Shown in pieces: positions 1 to 8,262 of a stretch of DNA of 64,000 nt (position 1 is its first letter; every line of letters begins with the position of its first letter). The position numbers and the translations under genes are program-made. This stretch comes from Sideroxyarcus emersonii. Lineage in GTDB: Bacteria > Pseudomonadota > Gammaproteobacteria > Burkholderiales > Gallionellaceae. The notes beneath the pieces were generated by a model. The model had not been told where the DNA came from. It worked only from the letters and a program-made list of their open reading frames with translations, and made no database searches. The stretch is from the NCBI RefSeq assembly GCF_021654335.1, contig NZ_AP023423.1:186001-250000 (forward strand), read 5' to 3'.

Positions 1-342
1 GAAGCGAAATACCTGGTGCGCATCGAGAATACCGAGCGGCAGGAGATGCCCCTGCTGTCGCCGACGCAGACCTTCTTCCTGCGCGAGAACCTGAAGCTGC
101 GCCTGCTTTCCGCGCGCATGGCCCTGCTGACCCGCGATGAGGTGAGCTTCCGCCGCGACCTGAAGACTTCGCAGGAATGGCTCAAGCGCTATTTCGACGT
201 CAAGGCGGCCGACAGTGCGCAGGCGTTCGCAACGCTGCAGAAGCTGGCTGCATCCAACATCGTCATCGACATGCCGGATATCAGCGGCAGTCTGGAGGCG
301 GTGCGCAACTACCGCATATCGCACGAACGGGGCGCGCGATGA
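1..342 (+). CDS. hemX: HemX (uroporphyrinogen-III C-methyltransferase-like) C-terminal part
   Basis: The reading frame is open from the first base and ends at TGA 340-342, so only the last 113 residues of the gene are present. The visible segment has the HemX C-terminal pattern: 'LLSPTQTFFLRENLKLRLL', then a helical stretch with SARMALLTRD and EWLKRYFD. HemX is an inner-membrane protein with a large periplasmic helical domain, usually encoded next to hemC/hemD and hemY; its enzymatic role is disputed. The stop overlaps the hemY start (ATGA), which indicates one operon with translational coupling. The true start lies upstream of the window. Confidence 0.9.
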   Translation, partial: EAKYLVRIENTERQEMPLLSPTQTFFLRENLKLRLLSARMALLTRDEVSFRRDLKTSQEWLKRYFDVKAADSAQAFATLQKLAASNIVIDMPDISGSLEAVRNYRISHERGAR

Positions 343-1499
343 AACACCTGCTCTGGCTGCTCGGCCTGTTCGCCGCCGCTGTCGCAGTCATGCTGGCGGC
401 ACGCAACCCCGGCTATGTCCAGTTCGTCTATCCGCCATACAAGATCGAGATGTCGCTGACGCTATTCGTGTTCGCACTGCTGGCGGGGTTCGCGTTGTGC
501 TATCTGCTGGTGCGCCTGGCCGTGGTGACGCTGCGCCTGCCCGAATATGTGCGCACCTTCCGCGAGGAACGCGCCACCAGCAAGGGTCGCGCCGCGATGA
601 TCGAGGCGCTGAAGGCCTATTTCGAAGGGCGTTTTACCGCAGCGGAGAAAGCCGCGGTGCGGGCGATGGAGCTGGGCGAGAAATCGGGGCTGAACTCCAT
701 CGTCGCGGCGCGTGCCGCGCATGAGCTGCGCGAGTTCGACCGGCGCGATGCCTACCTGGCGGGTGCCGAAGGCAAGACTGTGGGCGAGTCGACCATGCGG
801 CTGATGGCAAAGACCGAGTTCCTGCTCGACCAGAAGCAGCCGCAATCGGCGCTCAATTCCCTGAAAGAACTGAGCGATTCCGGCATGCACAAGCACATCG
901 GCGCGCTCAGCCTGGAACTGAAGGCGCAGCAGCAGGCGCGCAACTGGGATGCCGTGCTGGAGGTGATGGCGCAGCTGGAGAAACGCAACGCGATCGACAA
1001 GACGGTGGCCACGCAGATGCGCCAGCAGGCCTGGCTGGAGAAGCTGCGCAGCCAGGCGCTCGACATCGCCACGCTGCGCGCCGTGTGGAAATCGATCCCG
1101 GGCGAATTCCGGCATCGCGCCAAGATCGCCGCCGCGGCGGCAGAGGCGTTCAGCAAGCTGGGCGACTGCAAGAGCGCGCAGCAGTTGCTTGCCGACAGCC
1201 TCAATGCGCAATGGGACAGCGAACTGGTCGCCCTGTACGGAGAATGCCACAACGACGACAACATCGCCCAGATCGAGCAGGCCGAACGGTGGTTGAAGCA
1301 GCATACCGACGATGCGGGACTGTTGCTCGCCCTGGGCAAGCTCTGCATGCATCAGCAGTTGTGGGGCAAGGCGCAAAGTTACCTGGACGCCAGTCTCAGC
1401 CTGGAGACGAGCCAGGCGGCCTATGCGGCGCTCGGTCAGCTGGCCGAAAAACTGGGCAAACACGAGGAAGCGCTGGCTTATTTCCAGAAAGCCATGTAA
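339..1499 (+). CDS. hemY: HemY, haem-biosynthesis-associated TPR membrane protein
   Basis: 386 residues, start chosen at ATG 339 inside the ATGA overlap with hemX. Two N-terminal membrane segments (about residues 3-22 and 40-63) flank the family-typical 'NPGYVQFVYPPYKIEMSL' stretch. A cytoplasmic helical region rich in TPR-like repeats follows and ends with a clear TPR (AYAALGQLAEKLGKHEEALAYF). HemY of the hemCDXY type in proteobacteria is a TPR scaffold-like protein; it is not the Bacillus protoporphyrinogen oxidase of the same name. Its place directly after hemX supports the call. Length matches the family (about 390-400 aa). Confidence 0.93.
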   Translation: MKHLLWLLGLFAAAVAVMLAARNPGYVQFVYPPYKIEMSLTLFVFALLAGFALCYLLVRLAVVTLRLPEYVRTFREERATSKGRAAMIEALKAYFEGRFTAAEKAAVRAMELGEKSGLNSIVAARAAHELREFDRRDAYLAGAEGKTVGESTMRLMAKTEFLLDQKQPQSALNSLKELSDSGMHKHIGALSLELKAQQQARNWDAVLEVMAQLEKRNAIDKTVATQMRQQAWLEKLRSQALDIATLRAVWKSIPGEFRHRAKIAAAAAEAFSKLGDCKSAQQLLADSLNAQWDSELVALYGECHNDDNIAQIEQAERWLKQHTDDAGLLLALGKLCMHQQLWGKAQSYLDASLSLETSQAAYAALGQLAEKLGKHEEALAYFQKAM

Positions 1500-1505
1500 G
1501 TGATT

Positions 1506-1521
1506 GAACCGGAGCCGGTTC
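1506..1521. repeat. Perfect 7-bp dyad just after hemY
   Basis: GAACCGG and CCGGTTC are separated by 2 bases, starting 7 bases past the hemY stop. There is no T-run, so it is a weak candidate for an intrinsic terminator; a protein-binding dyad is equally possible. The rest of 1500-1675 shows no gene. Confidence 0.3.
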
Positions 1522-1675
1522 ATCCCCTGCTGCCCGGCGGGCATAAGCGAAGTTCTATATCTTTTGGTCTATAGCCGAACGCCGATAGTGCTGCTAAAGT
1601 TTGCTTGCAGGCTATCCGGCCTGCGGACGTTCGCGTCCCGATCCGTGCCCGGTCACGGCGGGGCAGGAGACCCGG

Positions 1676-2035
1676 ATGAAACGCGGTGTACGACATTTCC
1701 TCTTGATCGGCATGATCGCCTGCCAGGCGATGGCGTTCCCTGCATGCGCCCAGACTTCCATGGTGTCTGAGCCGGCCGCAGAACACGCGCCCGCACAGCC
1801 GCAGGCGCGCGTACCAAACGAATATCTCGTCACGCTGGCCCCCAATGAGAACGAGGGCATCATCTCCCAGTATTACAGCCGCTACGGAATCAAATACCTG
1901 CATTTGCTGGAAGAGGATACTTTCCTGCTGGTCGTGTTCGATGATCCCGGCCCGCAGGAGATGGCGGCGCAGGCCAGCAAAGAGGCGCGCATCAGGGTGA
2001 TTCAGCCCAATCTCATTCAGTGGGATTACCGCTGA
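1676..2035 (+). CDS. Small exported protein resembling a protease propeptide/inhibitor I9 domain
   Basis: 119 residues. ATG 1676 was chosen because it starts a clear signal peptide (MKRGVRHFLLIGMIACQAMAF, likely cleavage near PACAQ). The mature part has 'VPNEYLVTLAPNENEG', a middle helix, and a final strand 'RIRVIQPNLIQWDYR'. This is the order of elements seen in subtilisin propeptides/I9 inhibitors: a P-x-x-Y-(I/L)-V-x-L strand at the start and a V-x-x-(I/V)-x-P-(N/D) strand at the end. No protease domain follows, so it would be a free-standing I9-like protein of the periplasm. The I9 assignment is pattern-based and unproven. The next gene is also exported and protease-like, 56 bases downstream. 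Confidence 0.65.
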   Translation: MKRGVRHFLLIGMIACQAMAFPACAQTSMVSEPAAEHAPAQPQARVPNEYLVTLAPNENEGIISQYYSRYGIKYLHLLEEDTFLLVVFDDPGPQEMAAQASKEARIRVIQPNLIQWDYR

Positions 2036-2091
2036 GCCAGCCGGAAACGGCGCGTTGCATCCCACCCCGGACAGGGCAGAAAAGGACCGAT

Positions 2092-2661
2092 ATGAAACGC
2101 ACGATATGGCTGCTATCCCTGGCGGGCCTGATTGCCGCGAGCCTGCAAGCAAATGCAGGCACGATCTACAAGTGCAAGAACGCGTCCGGCGAGATGCTTT
2201 ACCAGGAGAAACCCTGCGAGAAAGAGGTGCAGGCTGTCTCCTCCTGGGCCTCCGCTTCCACCTCGCCGGTGGAGACCGATGCCGATTCTCCCGCAGCCGA
2301 GGGCAAGCCGCTGGTCATCGGCCAGGGGCGCGGCGGACATTACTTCATCGACGGCGCCGTCAATGACAGTTACCTGAATTTTGTCGTCGATACCGGCGCG
2401 ACGCTGGTGGCCTTGCCGCTATCGGTGGCGACCTCGGCCGGGCTGACCTGCCAGGGCCGGGGTATGATGAAGACCGGCAACGGCGACGCGCTGGTCTGCA
2501 CCACGACGATACAGAAACTCAGGTTCGGGCATTTCACGCTGCGCTACGTGCAGGCGGTGGTGATGCCCAACCTGAGCCAGCCGCTGCTCGGCATGAACGT
2601 GCTGAAGCAGTTCCGCGTCGAGCAGGACAACGGCGAGATGCGCTTGTCGAAGAAATTCTGA
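2092..2661 (+). CDS. Exported retropepsin-like aspartic protease with N-terminal DUF4124-like segment
   Basis: 189 residues, start ATG 2092 giving a signal peptide that ends near QANA-GTIYK. The segment after cleavage ('GTIYKCKNASGEMLYQEKPC') is typical of DUF4124 domains of periplasmic proteins, with a Cys pair. The C-terminal half is a clan AA/TIGR02281-type retropepsin: strand 'NFVVDTGATLVALPLSVA' with the catalytic D-T-G at about residues 105-107, and a closing 'LLGMNVLKQF' hydrophobic-G motif. Such proteins act as homodimers because only one DTG is present. The substrate is unknown. It ends 8 bases from the convergent flavoprotein gene. Confidence 0.85.
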   Translation: MKRTIWLLSLAGLIAASLQANAGTIYKCKNASGEMLYQEKPCEKEVQAVSSWASASTSPVETDADSPAAEGKPLVIGQGRGGHYFIDGAVNDSYLNFVVDTGATLVALPLSVATSAGLTCQGRGMMKTGNGDALVCTTTIQKLRFGHFTLRYVQAVVMPNLSQPLLGMNVLKQFRVEQDNGEMRLSKKF

Positions 2662-2669
2662 GCTGTCCG

Positions 2670-3671
2670 TCAGCTCTTGGCCACGAAGGTGAAGGCGTCC
2701 GAGTAGAACGCATCGCTGGGCAGGCCGCGCTGGGCAGTGAACTCGCGGTGTGCCGCTTCCACCACCACCGGTGCGCCGCACGCGTATACCGCATAAGCCG
2801 ACAGATCCTTGAAATCGTCCAGCACGGCCTGGTGCACGAATCCGGTGCGGCCGGGCCACTGTTCGTCCGACACGACCGGCGTGAACTTGACGCCGCTTTC
2901 TTCCCAGTGCTTCACCTTGTCCAGCATGTAGAGGTCGGACTGCTTGCGCACGCCCCAGTAGAAATGCATCTCGCGCTTGAAGCCGATATGCAGCGCATGT
3001 TCGATGATCGCTTTCACCGGCGCAAAACCGGTTCCGCTGGCGACGAAGACGATCGGCCTGGGCGAATCTTCGCGCAGGTAGAAGCCGCCGAGCGGGCCCT
3101 TGATGCGCAGGATGTCGCGTTCCTTCATCCCGTTGAAGACGTGATTGGTGAAGGCGCCGCCGGCGATGTTGCGCACATGCAGTTCCAGCAGGTCGTCGTC
3201 GTGCGGGGCATTGGCGAGCGAGAAGCTGCGCGGCTTGCCTTCCTTCTGCAGGATGTCGATATACTGTCCGGCGAGGAACTGCAGGCGTTCGTTGCTCGGC
3301 AGCTTGAGATACAGCACCATCACATCGTCGGCCAGCCTGACCATCTTCTCGACGCGGCAAGGCAGCGTCTTCACCACGATCTCCTGTTCGCTGGTCACTT
3401 CATGGCTTTCGAGCACCAGGTCGGAGAGCGGCCTGGCGCAGCAGAACAGCGCCATCCCGGCCGCCTTTTCATCCTCGGTCAGCGCGAACGACTGCGCCTT
3501 GCCGTAATCCACCGAACCCTGCAGCACCTTGCCCTTGCACACCCCGCAAGCACCGTTGCGGCAGCTGTATGGCAGCGTCAAGCCGTGATCCAGCGCCGCC
3601 TCAAGGATGGTCTCGTCCTTCTCGATGGGGAAAGTGTGGTTGCTCGGCTGTATGGTGGTCTTGAAACTCAT
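2670..3671 (-). CDS. NAD(P)H-flavin/ferredoxin reductase with N-terminal [2Fe-2S] domain
   Basis: 333 residues. Residues 1-90 form a plant-type ferredoxin with 'CRNGACGVCKG' plus a distal Cys ('FCCARP'). An FAD-binding domain follows with R-x-Y/F-S-type 'RSFSLAN', then an NAD-binding domain with 'VFVASGTGFAPVKAI' and a C-terminal 'YACGAPVVV'. This is the architecture of CDP-6-deoxy-delta-3,4-glucoseen reductase (AscD/RfbI) and of electron-transfer components of oxygenases. No sugar-nucleotide partner or oxygenase is adjacent, so the electron acceptor cannot be told. In betaproteobacteria such genes are common as stand-alone reductases. It converges on the retropepsin-like gene, with no visible terminator in the 8-base gap. 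Confidence 0.85.
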   Translation of the reverse strand: MSFKTTIQPSNHTFPIEKDETILEAALDHGLTLPYSCRNGACGVCKGKVLQGSVDYGKAQSFALTEDEKAAGMALFCCARPLSDLVLESHEVTSEQEIVVKTLPCRVEKMVRLADDVMVLYLKLPSNERLQFLAGQYIDILQKEGKPRSFSLANAPHDDDLLELHVRNIAGGAFTNHVFNGMKERDILRIKGPLGGFYLREDSPRPIVFVASGTGFAPVKAIIEHALHIGFKREMHFYWGVRKQSDLYMLDKVKHWEESGVKFTPVVSDEQWPGRTGFVHQAVLDDFKDLSAYAVYACGAPVVVEAAHREFTAQRGLPSDAFYSDAFTFVAKS

Positions 3672-3728
3672 GGTTCTGTCCGCTGAATAAAGGCGGCGAT
3701 TTTAACGCATAATGGGCACGCTCTGATT

Positions 3729-4619
3729 ATGTCCCACATGAAACGATTGCTCATCATAGGCTGCGGCGACATCGCGCGCCGCGTCATCCCGCTGCTTGCC
3801 GGGCGGTATCGCACCTGCGCGCTGATCAGAACCGGAGCGCGGGGGAAAGAACTGCGTACTCAGGGCATTATGCCGATACTCGGCGACCTGGACGAACGTG
3901 CCAGCCTGGCGCGGCTGGCCGGTCTGGCGGACATTGTGCTGCATCTGGCGCCGCCGCCCAATGCGGGCACCTTCGACACACGTACCCGGCATCTGCTGGC
4001 GGCCTTGTCCGGGGGCAGGCCGCCGGAACGGTTCGTCTACATCAGCACCAGCGGTGTGTACGGCGATTGCGGCGGTGCCGCGGTCGGCGAAACGCGCGCC
4101 ATCCACCCGCAGAACGCCCGTGCGCAGCGCCGCGCCGATGCGGAACGGCAGATCCGCCGCTGGGCCCGGCGCAACGGCGTCGAGGCCAGCATCCTGCGCG
4201 TGCCCGGCATTTACGCGGCGGAACGCCTGCCGCTGGAGCGCCTTCGCGCCGGCACACCCGCATTCGTTGCGGCAGAAGACGGCTATACCAACCACATCCA
4301 TGCCGATGACCTCGCGCGCATCGTCGTTGCGGCACTGCGCCGGGGAAGGGCGAACCGCGTGTATCACGCCAGCGACGACAGCGAACTGAAGATGGGCGAC
4401 TACTTCGATGCGGTGGCGGATGCGCACGGGCTGCCGCGCCCGTCGCGCATTTCCCGCGCCGAGGCGCAGCGGGTGCTGCCGGAATCGCTGCTGTCGTTCA
4501 TGAACGAGTCGCGCCGCCTGACCAACGAACGCATGAAACGCGAATTGAAGGTGGTGCTGCGCTACCCGACGGTGGCGGTTGCGTTGCAGTCGTTCGCGGC
4601 CGGATCGGCGGCGAAGTGA
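3729..4619 (+). CDS. NAD(P)-dependent epimerase/dehydratase family protein (extended SDR, YeeZ-like)
   Basis: 296 residues. The N-terminus has a Rossmann fold ('LLIIGCGDIARRVIPLLAG'). Instead of the classic GxxGxxG it has GCGDIAR, as in the YeeZ/SDR_a-type nucleoside-diphosphate-sugar epimerase group. The active-site region reads 'FVYISTSGVYGDCGG', so the YxxxK tyrosine sits in SGVYG and the usual Lys is not in place. This is characteristic of the atypical group, whose substrates are unknown. 'YTNHIHADDLARIV' in the C-terminal half is the usual substrate-domain motif. Start ATG 3729 or ATG 3738 (MKRLLIIG) are both possible. It converges on relA with a 63-base gap that contains no gene. Confidence 0.8.
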   Translation: MSHMKRLLIIGCGDIARRVIPLLAGRYRTCALIRTGARGKELRTQGIMPILGDLDERASLARLAGLADIVLHLAPPPNAGTFDTRTRHLLAALSGGRPPERFVYISTSGVYGDCGGAAVGETRAIHPQNARAQRRADAERQIRRWARRNGVEASILRVPGIYAAERLPLERLRAGTPAFVAAEDGYTNHIHADDLARIVVAALRRGRANRVYHASDDSELKMGDYFDAVADAHGLPRPSRISRAEAQRVLPESLLSFMNESRRLTNERMKRELKVVLRYPTVAVALQSFAAGSAAK

Positions 4620-4682
4620 GATGGAGGGAACGCCGCGATCACCTCTTCCGGGCGGGCGCCGACCCCGCCGCAGGAAAGGGCG

Positions 4683-6641
4683 TCACGGTGCCCAGCGTGC
4701 ATCCAGCAGCCTGTCCTCGCGCTCTTCCGGCACCCGCTGCATGAACGGGCAATCGCGGCGGTGGATCGCGATGCCGCGGTCGCGCGTGACATAGCCGACG
4801 ATGGCATCCGGCTTGACCGGATGGCAGCAGCGGGCGGTGCGGATCATCAGGTTGCCCACACCTTCGATCAGCACATTGCCGCTGGCGGTTGGTAGTGCCT
4901 GGCTGGCGGTGCTGCGCGGTGCCGGCGCCGGCGCGTCCTGCGCGATGGCGAGCCCGACGCGGCGCGGCGTGATGTCGCCGCGGCCCAATGCGGCGAGCAG
5001 TTCGTCCAGCTTGTTGAAACGCAGTTTCTGCGCCAGCTTCTCCTGGTTGATGTCGGTCACGCCGATGCGGTGCAGCTCGCGGTCGAGCAGGGTGCGCCCT
5101 TGCGCGACGCTGTCGTCGAGATTCTGCTCGGAGAACCAGTGGCGCACCTTGGCGCGTGACCGCGCGCTTTGCAGGAAGCCCAGCCTCGGACTGAGCCAGT
5201 CGCGGCTCGGCCCGCCCTGCTTGGCGGCGAGGATCTCCACGCGCTGGCCGGTCTGCAGCTTGGTGTTGAGCGGCACGATGCTGCCGTCGATCTTGGCACC
5301 CCGCGTACGGTGGCCGAGGTCGGTGTGCACCACATAGGCGAAATCCACCGGCGTTGCGCCTTTCGGCAGGTCGATCACCTTGCCTTGGGGCGTCAGCACA
5401 TACACGCGGTCCTGCAGCAACTGGTTCTTGAACTGTGCCTGCAATTGCCCGCTGTCGGCCAGTTCATCCTTCCACGCCAGGATCTGGCGCAGCCAGGATA
5501 TCTTCTCGTCCACGCCGCTCTCGGATTTCCGGTTCTCCTTGTAGCGCCAGTGCGCGGCCACGCCGAGTTCGGAATCGTGATGCATCTGCCGGGTGCGTAT
5601 CTGCACTTCCACCGAGAGCTGGCGCGGGCCGAGCACCGCAGTGTGCAGCGAGCGATAGCCGTTGGGTTTGGGACGGGCGATGTAGTCGTCGAATTCGCTC
5701 TGGATCGGTTGCCACAGCTCGTGCACGATGGAGAGCGCCGCGTAGCATTGCTCAAGGTCGTCTACCAGTACCCGCACTGCGCGCACATCGTACAGCTGGT
5801 CGAAATCGAGATGCTTGCGCTTCATCTTGTTGATGATGCTGTAGATGTGTTTCGGGCGTCCGCTCACTTCGGCCCTGATGTCGGCCTGCGTCAAGGCCTG
5901 CTGCAGCCGCGCGATGACATCGGCGATGTAGCGCTCCCGGTCCACGCGCCGCTCGTCGAGCAGCCTGGCGACCTGCTTGTAGAGCACTGGCTCCAGGTAG
6001 CGTGTCGACAGGTCTTCCAGTTCCCATTTGATCTGCCATACGCCAAGCCGGTTGGCCAGCGGCGCGAAGATGCTTTGCGTTTCCTGCGCGATCTGCCTCT
6101 GCTGTTCGGGCGCCGCGCCGGAAAGGCTGCGCAGCGTCTGCGTGCGTTCGGCCAGCTTGATGAGCACCACGCGGATGTCTTCCACCATCGCCAGCAGCAT
6201 CTTGCGCAGGCTTTCGGTCTGTTCGGCGGTATCGTCCCTGTCCTTCGCGTTCGGGCCGCGCATCTCGCTGAACTGGCGGATCTGCTCCATCCTGGAGATG
6301 CCGTCGACCAGTACGGTGACGTTGCGCCCGAAGCGCTCGTTCAGGACTTCGTTCCAGTCGTCGAGATACTCGGGCACGGCGTGCAGCGCGGCGGCGGCGA
6401 TGGTCTCGTGGTCCATGTGCAGGCCGATCAGGATGGAAGCCGAGCCGAGCGCATGCTGCAACAGCGGCGTGCCGGTGACTTCGCATTTGTCGTGATAGAG
6501 CGGTGCGGCGAATTCGCATGCGCGGCGGATCACTTCGATTTCGGCGGGCGCAAAGATGCCGGACAGCGCGCCCAGCCAATCCTGGATGTCGGCGCTGTCC
6601 TGTCCGGCGAGCGGCGGAAACTGGTGCTGGATGGAGACCAC
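4683..6641 (-). CDS. relA: RelA-type (p)ppGpp synthetase lacking the ACT domain
   Basis: 652 residues with a GTG start at 6641, 17 bases after trpD. Residues about 40-150 are the pseudo-hydrolase domain: where bifunctional enzymes have the HD pair, this reads 'AAALHAVPEYLDDW', so hydrolase activity is unlikely. The synthetase domain follows ('RPKHIYSIINKMKRKH', 'SEFDDYIARPKPNGYRSLH', 'VQIRTRQMHHDSELG'). The EFDD sequence is the E-x-D-D signature of monofunctional RelA rather than the R-x-K-D of SpoT/Rel. A TGS domain is present ('VYVLTPQGKVIDLPKGATPVDFAY'-type region). The zinc-finger/RIS region with the Cys pair ('TARCCHPVKPDAIVGY') is intact. The protein then stops at 'RLLDARWAP', where RelA normally continues about 80 residues into an ACT/RRM domain; no continuation is visible in the 63-base gap. 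Confidence 0.93.
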   Translation of the reverse strand: MVSIQHQFPPLAGQDSADIQDWLGALSGIFAPAEIEVIRRACEFAAPLYHDKCEVTGTPLLQHALGSASILIGLHMDHETIAAAALHAVPEYLDDWNEVLNERFGRNVTVLVDGISRMEQIRQFSEMRGPNAKDRDDTAEQTESLRKMLLAMVEDIRVVLIKLAERTQTLRSLSGAAPEQQRQIAQETQSIFAPLANRLGVWQIKWELEDLSTRYLEPVLYKQVARLLDERRVDRERYIADVIARLQQALTQADIRAEVSGRPKHIYSIINKMKRKHLDFDQLYDVRAVRVLVDDLEQCYAALSIVHELWQPIQSEFDDYIARPKPNGYRSLHTAVLGPRQLSVEVQIRTRQMHHDSELGVAAHWRYKENRKSESGVDEKISWLRQILAWKDELADSGQLQAQFKNQLLQDRVYVLTPQGKVIDLPKGATPVDFAYVVHTDLGHRTRGAKIDGSIVPLNTKLQTGQRVEILAAKQGGPSRDWLSPRLGFLQSARSRAKVRHWFSEQNLDDSVAQGRTLLDRELHRIGVTDINQEKLAQKLRFNKLDELLAALGRGDITPRRVGLAIAQDAPAPAPRSTASQALPTASGNVLIEGVGNLMIRTARCCHPVKPDAIVGYVTRDRGIAIHRRDCPFMQRVPEEREDRLLDARWAP

Positions 6642-6658
6642 GTGTGCGGGCGGGACGA

Positions 6659-7678
6659 TCAGGCGTTGCTGACCTGGATCAGCTGTGCCAGCTTGTTCTT
6701 TGCCGCGCCGGAGGCGATCGTCCCGGCCGCCAGTTTCACGCCCTCTGCCAGCGTGACGCTCAGGCCGGCAGCGTAGATCGCGGCCCCCGCGTTGAGCAGG
6801 ACGATGTCGCGCGCAGCACCCGGCCGGTTGTCCAGCACGCCCAGCAACATGGCCTTGGCCTGGTCGATATGGGTGACGCGAATCTCGTCCAGCGGCGCGG
6901 ACCTCAGGCCGAACGCTTCCGGCGTGACGGTATATTCGTTCACCTGGCCGTCCTTGAGTTCCGCGATGGACGTCGGTCCGCTGATGGTGATCTCGTCCAG
7001 GCCATCCGCGCCGTTCACCACCAGTACATGACGGCTGCCCAGACGCTGCAGCACGCGCGCCTGGATGCCGACGAGGTCGGGATGGAACACGCCCAGCACC
7101 TGGTTCTCCGCGCCGGCGGGGTTGGTCAGCGGGCCGAGGACGTTGAACAGCGTGCGCACGCCCAGTTCCTTGCGCACCGGCGCCGCATGTTTCATCGCGC
7201 CGTGGAAATTGGGCGCGAACATGAAGCCGATGCCGATCTGGTCGATGCTGCGGCCCACCTGTTCCGGCGTCAGGTTGAGGTTGACGCCCAGCGCTTCCAG
7301 CACGTCGGCCGAGCCGCAGGTGGAAGACACCGAGCGCCCGCCATGTTTGGCGACCCGCGCGCCTGCCGCTGCCGCGACGAACGCGCTGGCGGTCGAGATG
7401 TTGAATGTGTGCGCGGCGTCGCCGCCGGTGCCGCAGGTGTCCACCAGATGCTCGCGCTGCGAGACCGGAACCTGGGTGGCGAACTCGCGCATCACGAACG
7501 CGGCGGCGGAGATCTCGCCGATGGTTTCCTTCTTGACGCGCAAGCCGATCAGGATGCCGGCGATCTGCACCGGCGAAACTCCGCCGCCCATGATCTGCCG
7601 CATCAGCGACAGCATCTCGTCGTAAAAGATCTCGCGCTGCTCGATCAGGCGCACCAGCGCTTGTTGTGGAGTGATCAT
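6659..7678 (-). CDS. trpD: Anthranilate phosphoribosyltransferase
   Basis: 339 residues, the standard length. It transfers phosphoribose from PRPP to anthranilate, the second step of tryptophan synthesis. The PRPP-binding glycine loop '[18 protein letters not shown]' is clear, followed by '[21 protein letters not shown]' and '[10 protein letters not shown]'. The start is 2 bases from the trpG stop, so the two are translationally coupled. The expected next gene, trpC, is absent here and relA follows. Confidence 0.97.
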   Translation of the reverse strand: MITPQQALVRLIEQREIFYDEMLSLMRQIMGGGVSPVQIAGILIGLRVKKETIGEISAAAFVMREFATQVPVSQREHLVDTCGTGGDAAHTFNISTASAFVAAAAGARVAKHGGRSVSSTCGSADVLEALGVNLNLTPEQVGRSIDQIGIGFMFAPNFHGAMKHAAPVRKELGVRTLFNVLGPLTNPAGAENQVLGVFHPDLVGIQARVLQRLGSRHVLVVNGADGLDEITISGPTSIAELKDGQVNEYTVTPEAFGLRSAPLDEIRVTHIDQAKAMLLGVLDNRPGAARDIVLLNAGAAIYAAGLSVTLAEGVKLAAGTIASGAAKNKLAQLIQVSNA

Positions 7679-7680
7679 GG

Positions 7681-8250
7681 CTATCGCTTCCCTTCCAGAA
7701 AATTCCTCAGCATGTCATGCCCGTGTTCGGTGAGGATGGACTCGGGGTGGAACTGCACGCCGTGCACCGCCAGCGTCTTGTGGCGCACGCCCATGATCTC
7801 GCCGTCGTCGGTCCAGGCGGTGATTTCCAGGCAGTCCGGCAGCGTCTCGCGCTCGATCACCAGCGAATGGTAGCGCGTCGCGGTGAACGGGTTGGGCAGG
7901 CCGGTGAATACGCTGTTGCCGTTGTGGCGGATCAGCGAGGTCTTGCCGTGCATCAGCGTCTTGGCGTGGATGATCCTGCCGCCGAAGGCCTGGCCGATAC
8001 TCTGGTGGCCGAGGCAGACACCGAGCAGCGGGATCTTGCCGGCAAAATGTCTGATCGCGGCGACCGAGATGCCTGCTTCGTTCGGCGTGCACGGACCGGG
8101 CGACACGACCAGGTGCTGCGGGTTCAGCTTCTCGATCTGCTCCACCGTGATCTCGTCGTTGCGGTAAACCTGCACGTCCGCGCCGAGCTCGGCGAAATAC
8201 TGCACCAGGTTATAGGTGAAGGAGTCGTAGTTGTCGATCATCAGTAACAT
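7681..8250 (-). CDS. trpG: Anthranilate synthase component II (glutamine amidotransferase)
   Basis: 189 residues, a class I glutamine amidotransferase that supplies ammonia to TrpE. Visible motifs: '[19 protein letters not shown]' at the N-terminus, the oxyanion '[12 protein letters not shown]', the catalytic nucleophile in '[17 protein letters not shown]', and the His-Glu pair in '[13 protein letters not shown]'. It may also serve folate synthesis (PabA role), as is common in bacteria with one such subunit; this cannot be decided here. It sits 12 bases from trpE and 2 bases from trpD. Confidence 0.97.
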   Translation of the reverse strand: MLLMIDNYDSFTYNLVQYFAELGADVQVYRNDEITVEQIEKLNPQHLVVSPGPCTPNEAGISVAAIRHFAGKIPLLGVCLGHQSIGQAFGGRIIHAKTLMHGKTSLIRHNGNSVFTGLPNPFTATRYHSLVIERETLPDCLEITAWTDDGEIMGVRHKTLAVHGVQFHPESILTEHGHDMLRNFLEGKR

Positions 8251-8262
8251 GTCTGCTTCTCC

